64,000 bases of DNA from Aptenodytes patagonicus (GCF_965638725.1 NC_134963.1:14908501-14972500); one strand, 5' to 3'. Counted from the stretch's first letter, positions 25,701 to 37,705 are shown. Numbers and translations: made by a program. The notes: a model not told the origin generated them from the letters alone.

Positions 25701-27879
25701 CCTTGCCATGCAGGGCACCTTATTCTAAACTCTGGCATTCAGTTGTAATTGTATTTAAAAGAATTGCCCTGCTCAGAGATGAACCATTTCCTCTTGGGAT
25801 TTTTATCCTTCCCATAGTCTGGACTAGTAGCAATGTGATTCCAAAGAACCAGAAAGAACTAAAGATAGGAACTGTCTTGGGGAGGTTTTTTTTCCCTGTT
25901 TGAACAGTGTCTAGGGAAACTGGGTCTGGTCTGTGCATAGGACTTCAGAGTTGCTGCAATACACCTAATACGTTATTAACAGCAGCGACCTGCGGGAGTA
26001 ATACACCCTTCCACAGCTGAACACTGGGGAGTCCTGTAGTAACACAAAGCCTGGCAATGTAGCAAGGAAGAATTTTAACGATATACTGTCCATCCCAACC
26101 ATAGTCCCAGAACCATCAATGCAAAAACGAAGGTTCTAAGGATGACAGAAATATAACCCCAGCATCCAACTCATTCCTCCACAGAACAGTCTTAACTGAC
26201 TTTCAGATAAGCTTCCCAGGTTGCATAGTCCCAAACAAGCCCTGAACTGTAAGGAAATAAGCTGTTAAGTCAATATCCCATCTCTACTCATATCACAAGT
26301 TCCTCTTCTCAACCTCAACTACCTCCCCGTTACGATCCATAGCCCACACAATTGCACCCTCATCCTGAACAGCAGCCTTGGTGCCTACCGTTTTGACCAG
26401 TTGTATACACTGATGCTTTAATACAGTGTTGGTGAGGCGTTCCTAAAAATCACACTGTATTTCTTCTCCCTACTTTTTCCACTAATGCATAATAGGAAAC
26501 AACACAGAGGTGCCTAGTTGCAAATGTGGCTATGCATTACATTTAGTGACTTTTAATTCAGGCAAGAATTGCAATAGTAGATACTGTCTATATATGTGCA
26601 AGTGTGATGGGGGATTGCATGCAGTCAGCGTTGATTGCTCAGAAGTAGCTCTTCAGTGTGCCAGAAGAACCATTGCTCTTGTGACTTCAGGTGGCTCAAC
26701 ACCATATTAGTTAGTGAGTGTTGTCACATAACTACGTTACAGATTTTAAAATTCAGAATGCAGAGGTAGGAAGAATTTTGGTGGAAGCTCAAAGTATTAG
26801 CTGTTGCAGTACAACCACTTTTAGAAGCTGGGTGTATCATACATCAGATGAGCTCAACATAGTTGTACCCTTGATCTAATGTTTTTTTAGATTATACCCA
26901 CACAGCAAGCTAAATTTTATCATAGAGATACCACACATACATTTCATACTTCCTCCCACATAATCCACACAGAGATGTATTCAACAAGCTTTATAAATAT
27001 TTGAATGAGAAGAGGATCCTACAAATAAAATAGATCCTAGTTTTATTCTCAGCTTAACTGCTATACGAGCCTGTTGTCCCTTTGAGCAATTACTAGACAT
27101 AAGTTTTCTGCAGCAGTGTCTTCTCAGCTCATTCTTAATTTTGGAAAACTGTGGGCCCAACTCTTCGATTTCTCAGCAATTAACCCTTTCTGAAGAAAGT
27201 AGGAACTGATATGCTCTGAACATCGGAACCCAGTTCCCTCAAATTAAGCCTTCAAAAATGCTGACGTTTTGAATTAGTGGTACTTTTGAGTATTAGAGAC
27301 ACAATGATCAGCTTTCTAATTTGTAAACCCAGTTAAATAAAATTTTACCAATTTCATAGTCATGAATCCTAATAAATATTTCTCAAAAGCACTTTAAGAT
27401 TGCTGGACAGCAGGTGCTAGTGAATGCTAGGTGCTATTATTTTTCTTGTGAAAATCCTATCAGCAACTCTGTGCTGTGATATCCGGAAGAGCAGCTTCCA
27501 ATGAAGAAAAATTGCTTGTCACTGGCTGCCTCAAGATGCGAGATAGTTAAAGTTAAGCAGAAACCATATTGCTGTTTTCTCTATTTCTTTCATAAAACAC
27601 AAATAAAGTACCCTGTGGAAATATGTGAGCTGAAGTGACAGGCATCTCTTGAATGCTTTTAATTGCTGCCAAAAATAGTCTGAAGCTTTCACCAAAGTTA
27701 ACACAGACAAAATTTCCATGGAAAGCATCAGTTCCACGTGAAAAGAAGTTAGCTATTTCATCAGTTAAAATAAAAACAGCAATTACACACTTTACCTCTT
27801 CTGAAAATTCCATTTTGCCTTACAACAGAGATACATTTTAAATATTGTGCTCACATCAGTGGAGAATGCAAGAAGCTCA
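25701..27879. other. Unique non-coding DNA
   Basis: No supported gene, RNA or clear repeat. Open frames of 61-86 codons at 25703-25938, 26510-26710 and 27531-27841 overlap on opposite strands and are not recognised. A faint MIR-like resemblance near 27025-27090 is too weak to call. Confidence 0.55.
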
Positions 27880-28340
27880 GAATGCCATCTTACTTATATC
27901 ACTATATAGTAACATCATCCCCCGCCACTAGTAGGCGGATTTTAATCATCTTCTTTTCATTATTGTTACAATAGCGCCTAATAATGCCAGTCAAGGACTA
28001 GAATTTGCTAAACTCAGCATAAAGACAAAATGCTCCCAGCATGTTCAACAACAGACATCTTTAAAATCATGCACTCAGAGCTTCTAAAACCTTGTACCGT
28101 TGATAAAAATTCAAGCTGAGTTAGTGGAAGATTTGCTCCCTGGTTACAAAAAACTAATCTTCCCTCATTATAAATTCAATCAGAAAATGCTCCCGAGGCC
28201 AGACGAGAGGATCTCTCACTGACTGTTTGAAGTCCTATGCAGTATAGTGTCAGCCACATACGACCGCTTTCGCCAAAGACGTTAGTACCACTTTGACGGC
28301 TCATCTCACCAGTGTTAGCAGATCACAGAGTGTATCGCAT
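27880..28340. promoter_or_regulatory. Candidate conserved regulatory block
   Basis: The block is repeat-free and rich in motifs such as TTTTAATCATC, TCATTATTGTTACAATAG (paired SOX-like cores), CCTAATAATGCC and TAAATTCAATCAG. It contains several isolated CpGs in an otherwise CpG-poor zone. The call rests on texture and motif content only. Confidence 0.32.
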
Positions 28341-31300
28341 GCTATAGCTAGGCAGAAAACAGTTTTCTTATCTCACAAAACTTGCAATTACCTTTCCCTT
28401 CCTCTCTTCATTTATCACCAGCTCTCAAAGGATGCATTTTTTGATTGTTTCCCACTCTTTCCATGGAACAGAAAGAGACCAAGATATCCAGGTACCCAAG
28501 GCACTCATGTGGAAAATTGTCACTGCCTGCTTCAGACCTGTGACCTGACCTAGGTCTTTAAACAGTGCAGGTAAATTCTCCCATATCGTTATGAGATAAT
28601 ATCCTGGGACAGGTCTCTCTTGTTTTAGCTAGAAGGGTCTGGACCTGAGGGACTATCCTGACTGCGTTCCCCAACCACATTCTTGACAAAGACAACCCAT
28701 TAATGGATGTTTTCTGAAACAAAACTGTTAAAAAAAAAAAAAAAAAAAGGAAAGAAATCCTGACTAGGTGTAGGCTAAAACCTGTATTTCCTGAACACTG
28801 ACAACTCCCAGTCAGGTCAACGAATTCACGAGATGTACAAGATGCAGGATCAGGCTCCTTGGGGTTAAAATTACTATATTTCCAGTTTTCTTTATTTAAG
28901 TTTTACTTCCCTGGTATCCAGAACAAACATACATCAGCATGAAAAGAACCCATTAATATGTCTAATGCTTTCCCCCTAAAACTACCATGACCTCACCACT
29001 TCCAAAGCCCAAAGGAAATTAAAGCACAGCTCAAGAGGACGGTGCTGAAGGATACAACTTAAAACCCAAGAAAGCTGGGGAATTTCTGTGCAAAGGCTGC
29101 AAATCTGGGCTTGGAAAGGAAAGAAGCTTACAATGAGCTGTAATAAAATTATTCCAGTCTGTAACCTGAAAAGAGAAAGCCTGCCATTCAGCAAACAGGA
29201 AATCCCAGAATTTATAGATGACCCTGTTACAAAGCAAATGTTTTGGAACAAATCGTTCTTTCCCTAGCGCCTGTTTTCCACTGTTTTCTCTCCTGCACTT
29301 TCCCCTATAATACAAAGGCCAGAGCAGCACCATCTGGCTGTCGCTGGTAGTGGCACTCCTCTGGCCTAGACCCACAAACACAAGATGAAGTGAGTAACCT
29401 AAAGAGGGACTCTGGGCCTGAAAGCGTGTCTGGTTTTTTTCAACTGTATCAGTTAGCGTAATAAAAGGTATTACCCTCTCCCTACTAAACGTCCCTTTTT
29501 TTATTCCCATTGATCATTGTAACTGGAGTACAATTACTTTTCTACTAAAAAAAATGAAGTTTAGAAAAGCTTGCGTAGGTGTGTGACATGCAGAACTTCT
29601 GTCCTCAGCCAATGTTAAATTTCACATACTCCTTGTACATATGACAAAGGTGACTGCACCAAGAAAAAAAAAAAAAAAAAAAAACACAATTAAAACAACC
29701 TTACCTGCTTCCCTACTTTTCTTCCACTCATTATGTTTCAAAGACTCAAAGGCACTGGCGAGACAGCAGATGCAAAAGAAAAAGGGGCAGCTCTCATCAC
29801 AGTAACCAAGGTGGTCAGGAAGGAGAAATGCAGCTGGGTGCCAGTCTAACCAAGACAAGAAAAGAAGGAGGCGCTCATCTGCCCTCTTATTTCTACCACA
29901 CCCCTTCTCACTCCTTTGGGAGAGAGACACACGAAGTCAGGAAATGCTGGTAAGAGCCATGAAGTGTGTCCCACTCAACTTTTGGTGTCCATGTCCCCGC
30001 TCTAGCGAGATCAGCATCATCCAGAGGTTTGCAGGACAGCTGGAGTAGCACTCCAGTACTGCAAAGTGCCATGTCCCAAAAAGCCTGGCTTGGGAACTCC
30101 TTCCTCACTAGTCTTAATTCAGCAGCTAGCAGGGCAGACATCTTCCCTGCTGCCACAGCAAGCATGTGTCCACACTTGTTTCAAGCAACAGGGTCATACA
30201 GTGGAGGCTTTCTGTGGTATCTGTGGTTTTACAAAAGAATAGGTGTGCCAAGGAGGGCTGGGCTCAGCTAAACCTGAGAGAGCAAAGCACGTGCTCCCAA
30301 AGGACAGCGTTCACTGTTCAGTGCAACCTAAGGATTTAACTCCTGACAATACGGAAACCATCTATCAGAGAGAATCTTTCTTTTCTGTTGCTTTTTTTCC
30401 CTCTCATCCTATCCCAGGACTGTCTAAAGTAACAAATAGAACTTAAAAAAAAAAAATCATTTTTCCTCCGCATCTATCAAATTGTCTGAATTCCTACATA
30501 CTTTAAAAAACAGATATTGAATATATCTCTCCTCAGCAAATTTACGCTGCAGCATGAAGCATTCCCCACAGGAAGTCTGTGAGGCTCAATCACTATGACA
30601 CAGTCAAGGGAAATTTAGACGGTCAAGGAAAATTTAGACTGATGTTTGAGAAGCCAGGACAAAAAGGATCAGCCCTTCTCAGGATGAAGAAAAGGTGCTT
30701 CAGCTAAGTGGGGCTGGCAGACCAGCGCTGAAATACTCTTCAGATATGCAATTACAGTTATCCCTAGGGGTTTTGCTTTTGTGTTGTTGTTTTTTAAAAC
30801 CCTTCTCCAGAGTCAACAATTTGCCTGAATCGCTTCTTATTCATTTCATCTTCATGACTTCTGAAGGCATCTAATGAGGCACTTTGAAGTTTGCCTGAAA
30901 ACAAAACAGAACCAAAAAAAAGAAAAAAAAAAAAAGCAACAACCCTGAGATGACATTAAATCTTTCTCTTGAAACTGTAATCTTCAGGATTAGAGCTCAG
31001 CTTTGTTTTGTTTTAACACTGTGCTATCTTTGGATTAATGGGCTTTGTCCTTACTATGTCAAAGTATCTTGGGGACCAAAATCCAAAATGTGGCACCTAT
31101 GATATGGTTATGCAGGCTTGATTGGCTGTATATAGAGTCAGGGCTGGGTCTGAAATTTAGAATTTGAGGTAAGCATTTCGTTATTTCAAGTTTTGTTCAG
31201 AACAACATCTTAGCCTAGTTGGTTCTTAAAACACTGCAGGTGGGATTGTGTGTAGTTTACAGTGAGGCAAATCTGGAGTCACTCATGTTTTTCAGCAGAA

Positions 31301-31514
31301 AGTTTTAAATTTACAGTACTTTGAGTGTATAATCTGGCCTCACATCTCTTAGCCAAGCCGACATATAAACACTCATAAAGCTACAGAAGCAAAGACAATT
31401 AAAAACATTATTTAACTTTATTCCCTGACTCCCTCCTGAATATCCCTCTACAAAGACACATACTTTTGAGCATTTTTTTTTTAAAGAAGAAATCAAAGTG
31501 GAAGATCTATGGAG
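28341..31514. other. Unique DNA with poly(A) runs and a small tandem duplication
   Basis: A19 at 28730-28748 and A21 at 29664-29684 are simple runs with no identifiable retro-element upstream. A 19-base unit is duplicated at 30603-30640. The longest minus-strand open frame (159 codons, 29031-29510) has no family signature and overlaps other frames. I treat it as chance. Confidence 0.55.
30603..30640. repeat. 19-bp tandem duplication
   Basis: Two adjacent 19-base copies, beginning GTCAAGGGAAATTTAGAC and GTCAAGGAAAATTTAGAC, differ at two positions. Probably a local replication slip. Confidence 0.85.
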
Positions 31515-32100
31515 ATGTGGCAGTCTCTGCTGAGGCTGCAGCTTGCCAGATCAATCAGCTTTGTGATTATTGCCATCAGCTGAAGAATTTCTTTCTTCAT
31601 TTTAAGGGGGGAGAAAAAAAAAAAAGGCTTTCCTATTTTTGAAGAAAGCTATCAACATTTTGTTATACAAAAACATTTGAGCTGTCTTGTGATGGGCCCA
31701 ATTGTACTGTGAGCTAGTTCTTCCTGAAGGGAGTCTGCAGGCTTCAGCCAGTTTATTCAATCGTCTGTGCAAAGATTGATAATGTAGATGTGAGTAAGAG
31801 GCTGGAATTGTCAGCCTGTCTGAACACTGACAGCTACGGACAGATTTTCAAAGTACCTCAGCTCCCACATATAAATGGCCACCACTTAAAAGCTGCCTTG
31901 CACATAAGAGCCCATTATCATGTTGTTTGTTGAGCAATTTTTGAAATCCAGCCACAGAGCGAGTATGCAGAGGTAGCCAGCCTGCACGGAGGGAATCCGT
32001 TTCCGATCATCAGGTGGTATTGTGCCATCAGCGCATGTGTTACAAGAGGAGTTTGTTTTTGCACTCTGTATTTTGTTAAAGCCAAATCCTAGGAAGGAAG
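31515..32100. promoter_or_regulatory. Candidate conserved regulatory block
   Basis: The segment contains AGATCAATCAGC, GTGATTATTGCC (PBX/HOX-like), ATCAGCTGAAG (E-box), AAAGATTGATAATG and CCCATTATCATG, with little simple sequence apart from one A-run near 31614-31624. It resembles several clustered enhancers rather than one. Conservation is not tested. Confidence 0.35.
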
Positions 32101-34867
32101 TGAGTCTTGGCACTAATCAAAGTATCCACATTGTTTCAAAATATGGGCAGGAATGGTAACAACTTATCTCACTATCTGCCTACATTTTTCTTTCTGCAAC
32201 CACACACAGAAGACAAGTTTGTAAATTTTTCTGAGTGCCACACGTTCTGCTGTTTTAACTGATTGAAGTTTGATGGAAGCAAGAATAGAGCTGATGGTGG
32301 GACACTCTTCCACACAGCATCTCAAAGTGAGTCCAGTCTGACACATCGATGGTATTAAATTTGATTTAGGTTCCTATAGATGACACTTCTACCCCTACTT
32401 CTACAAAGCAACAGTTTGAAAGGGTCCCTCTTTGGCAGCACCTTCTCCTCTTGCTGAAGTTTAAGACCGAAATTTCTGGATTCTTCTATAACACTTCCTA
32501 ACTAAAAAAAAGGTTCACTTCAGAATAGGTCTCATACACAAGCTGACAGCTAGTTTGCCAGGAACTGGGAGTTTTAGTCAGTCCTGTGTGGTTTTTGTAA
32601 GCAGTTTTGATGTGAACAGCAACACACGTAACTAGTGAGTCACATAATGAAGCTTCAGTGCTTAAAGGCAAGGAGGCACAGCAAGCCACACCTTTGACAT
32701 TTTGCCCATACCTCTCTGCTACTCACACCAAAACATCACTAGCTGTGCAGTCGTTGTTTGGAAAGATTTTCATAACCTCATGATGCATCAACACAGTATT
32801 TGAGACGGCCTGTACCTAGACAGCACATACCCTTCTTTCCCCGATGGCAAATTCAAAATGACTACCTGCAACCACTACTCACCTTCAAGTTTCTCTCCGA
32901 ATTTGTCAACTCTGAGGAAGCTGTACAGCATTAGGCACAAATTTTATTGTAATTAAAATATCTTTTGAGATATATAGGCCATATTACTGAGAGATGGAAT
33001 AGGGACAAATGAAAAAAAAAAATCATAAAGTAATTGTTTGCAAATGTGAATAAAAGATAAGTCGCTTTATGACAGTTCTCTCACCTGAAAGTAGCATTTT
33101 GGGGAGAGAAAAGTTCTTTCTTCTTCAAGGCCTTGCTTTTCAAACATGTAAATATAAGCTACTAATTCATTATTCTGATGTTGATAAGTAAGAAAACAAC
33201 ATACCAGCTTATTTATGTCCTTTAGATAGCTAATTTTGCTCCAAAAGTCTGCTAGAGAACATTTTCACAGCTGTTATAGCCTGTTCTAAGACACACATAC
33301 ACTGAACTCTCCCTTGGGAGTTTTGTAACTGTTTAACTTTAGATTAGAAGGAAGCTTTTTAACAAGTATTTCTGAACTAAAACTGTATGTCTGTCCTTTG
33401 CATATTTGAAATACAGCAACTGATAAACAACACTCACCACACTGCAAAGCAACTTCAGCGACAAGAACAATTGCTCTAGGAAACTTAGCACAATACTACA
33501 TTATAAGTTAAGAAATCACATAATAATACTATCCCTATTGGGTAAAGATGTACTCTGAGCCCTACTTAAGTCCAAAGCGGATGATGGGGTTTGGTGGCCA
33601 AGTATCACATGACTGTTCGTAGGTCTACTTTCAAGGGGGGTAAAATGTAAAAGAGAGAAAATAGGTAGGTAATGGACTTGTTTGCTACATTTGTGAAGTA
33701 GCAACCATTTAACGATCTATCCTAGTTAGGAGCAGCTAAATAGCAGGCTTGAGATCCAAGAAACGTAAACATTCATAGAGGAAATTCATATTTCAGTTGA
33801 GTTATTGCAATAAATAATAAATGGGAACTTAAGAAGCTGACTGTGCTGTGGAAGCCCAAGTCAGAGATAAGACAGAAACTTCTATGAGTGGATAAGGGTG
33901 AAAAAACTTCTTTGTATGTTGATTTAAGCTCTAGAAACAAGCAGGTATATTGACTTTGAAGCTTAAAAACAGAAGTCTGATTGAACTCTATTATGAGGAT
34001 ACACTTAGCTATTTTTTCTCCTTTGCAGTGTTACCAGGGATGCGTATTCAATTTGATACCTTTGCTGCTGCTTTGTAAATTTAATGAAGTGGCAAAAGAA
34101 TCCCAGCTATGAGCCTAAAAAGATTTGGGTAACCAACAGTATCTTCTGTTAATGTAAAGAAAGCCTAGATCTGCATAAAATCATGGCCTTCAAACATTTC
34201 CTCTGGTAAAAGATAAAATTAAGATAGTCGTACTTCCCTCAGGCCCATTTTAATTAAGCAAGAATCCTCAAGGATAAATGAACAAACTTAGCTCAGTTTG
34301 GAGTAGCTTTTTAACTACATAGTGAACTCCATCGATAGGCGGGAAATCTCCTTATGCCTAGTGAGACACTTGCAGAGCGGTTCTTGGTGGGATCACAGCA
34401 TTTGTCAGAAGAGATTCTTGAGATCTTGCAAGGTTCATATAGACCTGAAGCACGTCTTCAAGTCAAAACCCATACTCAAAGCATCACAAGATTCACCTGT
34501 CAGCAGAACCTGAATTCTTAGATGCACTCCTTCTCGCATTTTCTTTTAATATAGCTGAGAGAAGACTCCCAAAGACCTGAATGTACAGCTGCATGGCAAC
34601 CACAACTTCCTGTTTATACTGAACATAGACAAACTGTGACCCAACATCATCCATATAAAGCAGTATGTACTTCAGGGAGACTATTAAAATAAATAGAAAT
34701 GCACACAACAATGACATCCTTAATTCCATGACACCCGAAACTCAACTTCACTTGCATGTCTGTGCTAGTAACTGAGAACTTGCAGATACATTAATCATGA
34801 AAAATGTGCACGATGCCTTTCTTCATGCATTTTGTTGGCACTGTCTTCAAGATAACTGAATGCATTT
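32101..34867. other. Unique AT-rich non-coding DNA
   Basis: Nothing gene-like is supported. Short open frames (60-78 codons) on both strands are unrecognised. A small A-run lies near 33012-33021. Confidence 0.58.
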
Positions 34868-35132
34868 GGCCTTATTTTCACCCACAGCTGCGCTGATTTA
34901 AGTAAAGGGTGACTTCAAACCCATTTAGTCAAATGCTGGCAAAAGTCTGTAAGATATGTTTATTTTGGTTTAGCTAACGTGGACTGGGAATACACAGTAA
35001 ACCAAAGCTAAACAAGAGTAAGACCCTCTTAAATTGAAATAAAGTTGTCTGCATTGTGAATGCTTAAGTAAAGCTAGTTTAAAATTCTACTCCAATTGAA
35101 TCAGCCTCACTTTCCCATCTAGATGAGGCCCC
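34868..35132. mobile_element. Probable hAT-like MITE remnant
   Basis: The outer ends are an imperfect inverted repeat: left 'GGCCTTATTTTCAC' at about 34868-34881, right 'ATCTAGATGAGGCCCC' ending at 35132 (reverse complement GGGGCCTCATCTAGAT). The body contains 'GCGCTGATTTAAGTAAA', 'TTATTTTGGTTTAGCTAACG', 'AGTAAACCAAAGCTAA' and 'AGCTAGTTTAAAATTCTACT'. These mirror the repeated GGTTTAACTAAACC-like blocks of an old amniote MITE with TGTAGACAAGGCC termini. The 265-base span fits. No target-site duplication survives. Confidence 0.5.
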
Positions 35133-36405
35133 TGTTTCAAAGGCACTCTTTTTGCCTGTCAAGTGCAAGGTAGTTTTGTGGGTTGGTAAAAATTCTGTTG
35201 AGCAGTTCTGAGACAACTGCAGGCCACTAGATACTTTGGGGAAAAGATCTGTTAAGTACCCAAAAAATGAAACTAACCTTTGTGTTCTGTTTAAAAGAAA
35301 AACAGTTTATAAACTGTAGATGAACCTCTTATCTGGTATATCTCAAAATCCATGAATTGGCTTGGAAAACAGCAGTGCAGGGGAGGAAGGCATTATAAAT
35401 CATCTAGAAAAAGAAATATAGACCTGAGTCCATCTCATTCTTGCTGGGCAGAGCACATACAAGTTTTTCTGGCTATTGACTAATGCCCTTTTTTTTTTTT
35501 ACTTTTACATAGGCAATCACCACTGTATGTACTACATCAATCCAGTATCACCGGAGCGGAGTTGCAAGGGAAGTGGGGGGCAGAGGGAGAAAGAAAGAAG
35601 CTGCCAGCATTGGGCTTCAGCTCAGCCAATGCTTGATTGCAGGTATAAACATTACACGCTGTATCAGCAAAGCTGTAGAGAGTGAGCCATAAACCTCCCA
35701 GGAGGGGGTTTACAGGGAAGGCTGACAATGCAAGTTCAGTCAGTGTGTTATTTGGAGACATCCTGAGCAGCTAAAAATACATAGCAGGCTTTAGGAAGAA
35801 ATCAAAAGGGAAATATCTTCCTCTTTCCAGTGCAAAGGGGCAGGGGGGAAAGGAAGGTAAGAAAGCATTATCAAAAAAACACATGGAACATCTAGCTTGG
35901 GGAAGTCCTACATGTGCGTATGTAAGCAGGTAAGCCACCTGTGCTGCCAGTTGTAGCAGTAGGATCCTGATGCTTGAAATGACTTTAAATGTGGGAAAGA
36001 CTGTAGCCAGGGGCTTGCTCTAATCATCATTGTACTATCACCTTTAATAACTTGTCTCTGCTTGAGCAGATCCAGCACTCACACAGCAGCTATTAAAACT
36101 AAATTGCTTTCATTAATAGAATTTCCACATTCCGTTTGTGCACGTATCCCAGTGTCCTCTATAAACAAACACTGAGCTTTACCATAAGAACTGACAGCAG
36201 AAAAATATCCCCATTTTATAATGTGTGACAGATGGAAGAGACTCGCAATGTTGACGCTGGAACACGTAATCAGGAGTGCTAGCTCGTGTTTCATCATACT
36301 ATGTTCCTCCCATAAGCTGCCAGTATTTTGCTGACATCCACGGTCTGAATGTGTTACTGGGCAAAAAAGAGCAAAGCAGTTAATGAAGGCAAGAACTTCA
36401 AAATG
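35133..36405. other. Unique DNA, partly regulatory-looking
   Basis: A T-run lies at about 35490-35501. Stretches near 35900-36290 contain CAGGTAAGCCACCTG, CATTAATAGAATT and ACACGTAATC motifs and look mildly enhancer-like. A 141-codon minus-strand frame at 36079-36504 runs through a perfect palindrome and is not recognised. I consider it chance. Confidence 0.48.
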
Positions 36406-36412
36406 GCCCTTA

Positions 36413-36451
36413 AAACCGTGGCCACGGTTTGAAATTGTTTTCAAACAATTT
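36413..36451. repeat. Two adjacent perfect palindromes
   Basis: Positions 36413-36430 form a perfect 18-base palindrome (AAACCGTGGCCACGGTTT). After one base, 36432-36440 (AAATTGTTT) and 36443-36451 (AAACAATTT) form a perfect 9-bp inverted repeat with a 2-base spacer. The second pair presents two SOX-type cores (ATTGTT and AACAAT) in mirror orientation. Confidence 0.92.
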
Positions 36452-36671
36452 TCCTCTTGGTAGGACCCATTCAGAAAAACTGTTGGCAATGGGCAGTTCT
36501 GCAAGCAGCCTGTGCAACTTCAAAAACTTGCCCTAAGAGATGGGGTCTATGCCTAATTTGGCAAGGGACTAGGAATATTCTATAATAGAAGGAATGACTG
36601 GCAGAGCGTTTATTGTTGCTAGTGATGAAGGAGCCAGAGGGAACCCACCTTGACTTTCAGATTCCATTTTG

Positions 36672-36713
36672 AATCCCTAGGACAGCACCTAGGGATTTAT
36701 TTTTTTTTTTTTT
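36672..36713. repeat. 9-bp hairpin followed by T-run
   Basis: AATCCCTAG (36672-36680) and CTAGGGATT (36689-36697) are perfect reverse complements around an 8-base loop. A T14 run follows at 36700-36713. The shape resembles an intrinsic terminator, but in a vertebrate genome this is most likely coincidental. Confidence 0.85.
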
Positions 36714-37544
36714 AACCTGTAAATGAAGTGAAGCTGATCTGTAGTCACTGAAACAAACCTGGAATCTATAATGCTAACTATCTATCTATCTATCTATCAA
36801 GATATAGATAATGAAATGCAAACTGTTAATTTTCAAAAGAGAAGCATCCATTAGGATGAATGTTCAATCATTATTAAAACAAGAAAGGTAGAAGTGGGAT
36901 CAGCTGATATTAGTTATAAAGGGTTAAATTGTCTGCAGTGTCAGATGCCCTTTAGCAAAGCATTTCTAATTCCATCTGATTAAATAGGAGCTATGTTTTC
37001 TAACCTTCTTGCTCTAATGCCAATATAGTACGAAGCTGCCCCAAGGAATCTTTCTTCTAGGACTGCCGAGTGTAAGACCTCAGTCACTCTGGGAACTGAG
37101 GTCAGGACTCAGAAAAGCTTTTTTTTTCCTGTTAGCTGAATGAGAGGTACTCTGATCAGTAAAGGCAGGGGGAGATGTCACAGGTGGCATTTCATATTCA
37201 ACGGGTGCAAATATCTCAGAATGATACTGTGAGAATAGACCTTGATTATACTTAATGATCAAATGAGATTATGTAAATTCAGACTAGATTATCTCCATTA
37301 TTTTAAAAGGCCCTATGATGTAGTATGAAGGTACTGAATAACCAGGCTACAAACATAACCAAGTGAAATGGAGTTAGTAATTCCACTGAGTGGAGATTCT
37401 GCAATGCCATAACTACTACAGAGGGATGAACTGCAATCTTGATATAAAAGGTAATTTAGAATGTGGCTCATGTTGTCACATTGTCGTGGAAATAAGTTTA
37501 GAGCAGTTCCTAGCATCAGGAGGAGTTGCTGCCTCTGCTGTAGA
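36714..37544. other. Unique DNA with a TATC microsatellite
   Basis: A (CTAT)5 microsatellite lies at 36778-36798, followed closely by GATATAGATA. The rest is unique AT-rich sequence without gene evidence. Confidence 0.6.
36778..36798. repeat. (CTAT)n tetranucleotide microsatellite
   Basis: Five full CTAT units plus one base, uninterrupted. A likely length-polymorphic marker. Confidence 0.92.
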
Positions 37545-37705
37545 TGTTATGTGACCCTGAATAAATTACTCAGACTTCCAGTTTATCAGCCTGTACCATA
37601 AGGATGACATGCATATCAAAGGCGTTTAAAGAATTAACTCCTTAATGTTTGTAAAATGATTTGAGATCCCTCTTCTAGACTGTGCTGTAGAAGGGCAGAC
37701 GACTT
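37545..37705 (+). mobile_element. MIR: MIR-like SINE, sense
   Basis: Blocks occur in MIR order: 'TATGTGACCCTGAATAAATT' (consensus GTGTGACCTTGGGCAAGTT), 'ACTCAGACTTCCAGTTTAT' (CTCTGTGCCTCAGTTTCC), 'CCATAAGGATGACATGC' (AAAATGGGGATAATA), then 'TGTAAAATGATTTGAGATCC' (TGTAAAGCGCTTTGAGATCC) and 'GTGCTGTAGAAGG', like GGCGCTATAGAAG. This is the most complete SINE fossil in the window, at about 160 bases. It could equally belong to a sister CORE-SINE family that shares this body. Confidence 0.66.

Noticed and set aside
29031..29510. Minus-strand open frame of 159 codons
   Set aside because: No family resemblance, overlapped by an 89-codon frame on the same strand, and no start or splice context that supports it.
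29664..29684. Poly(A) runs (also at 16820, 28730 and 63353) as tails of processed pseudogenes
   Set aside because: No gene-like sequence, SINE body or target-site duplication was recognised upstream of any of them.
36079..36504. Minus-strand open frame of 141 codons
   Set aside because: Runs across the perfect palindromes and has no domain; treated as non-coding.
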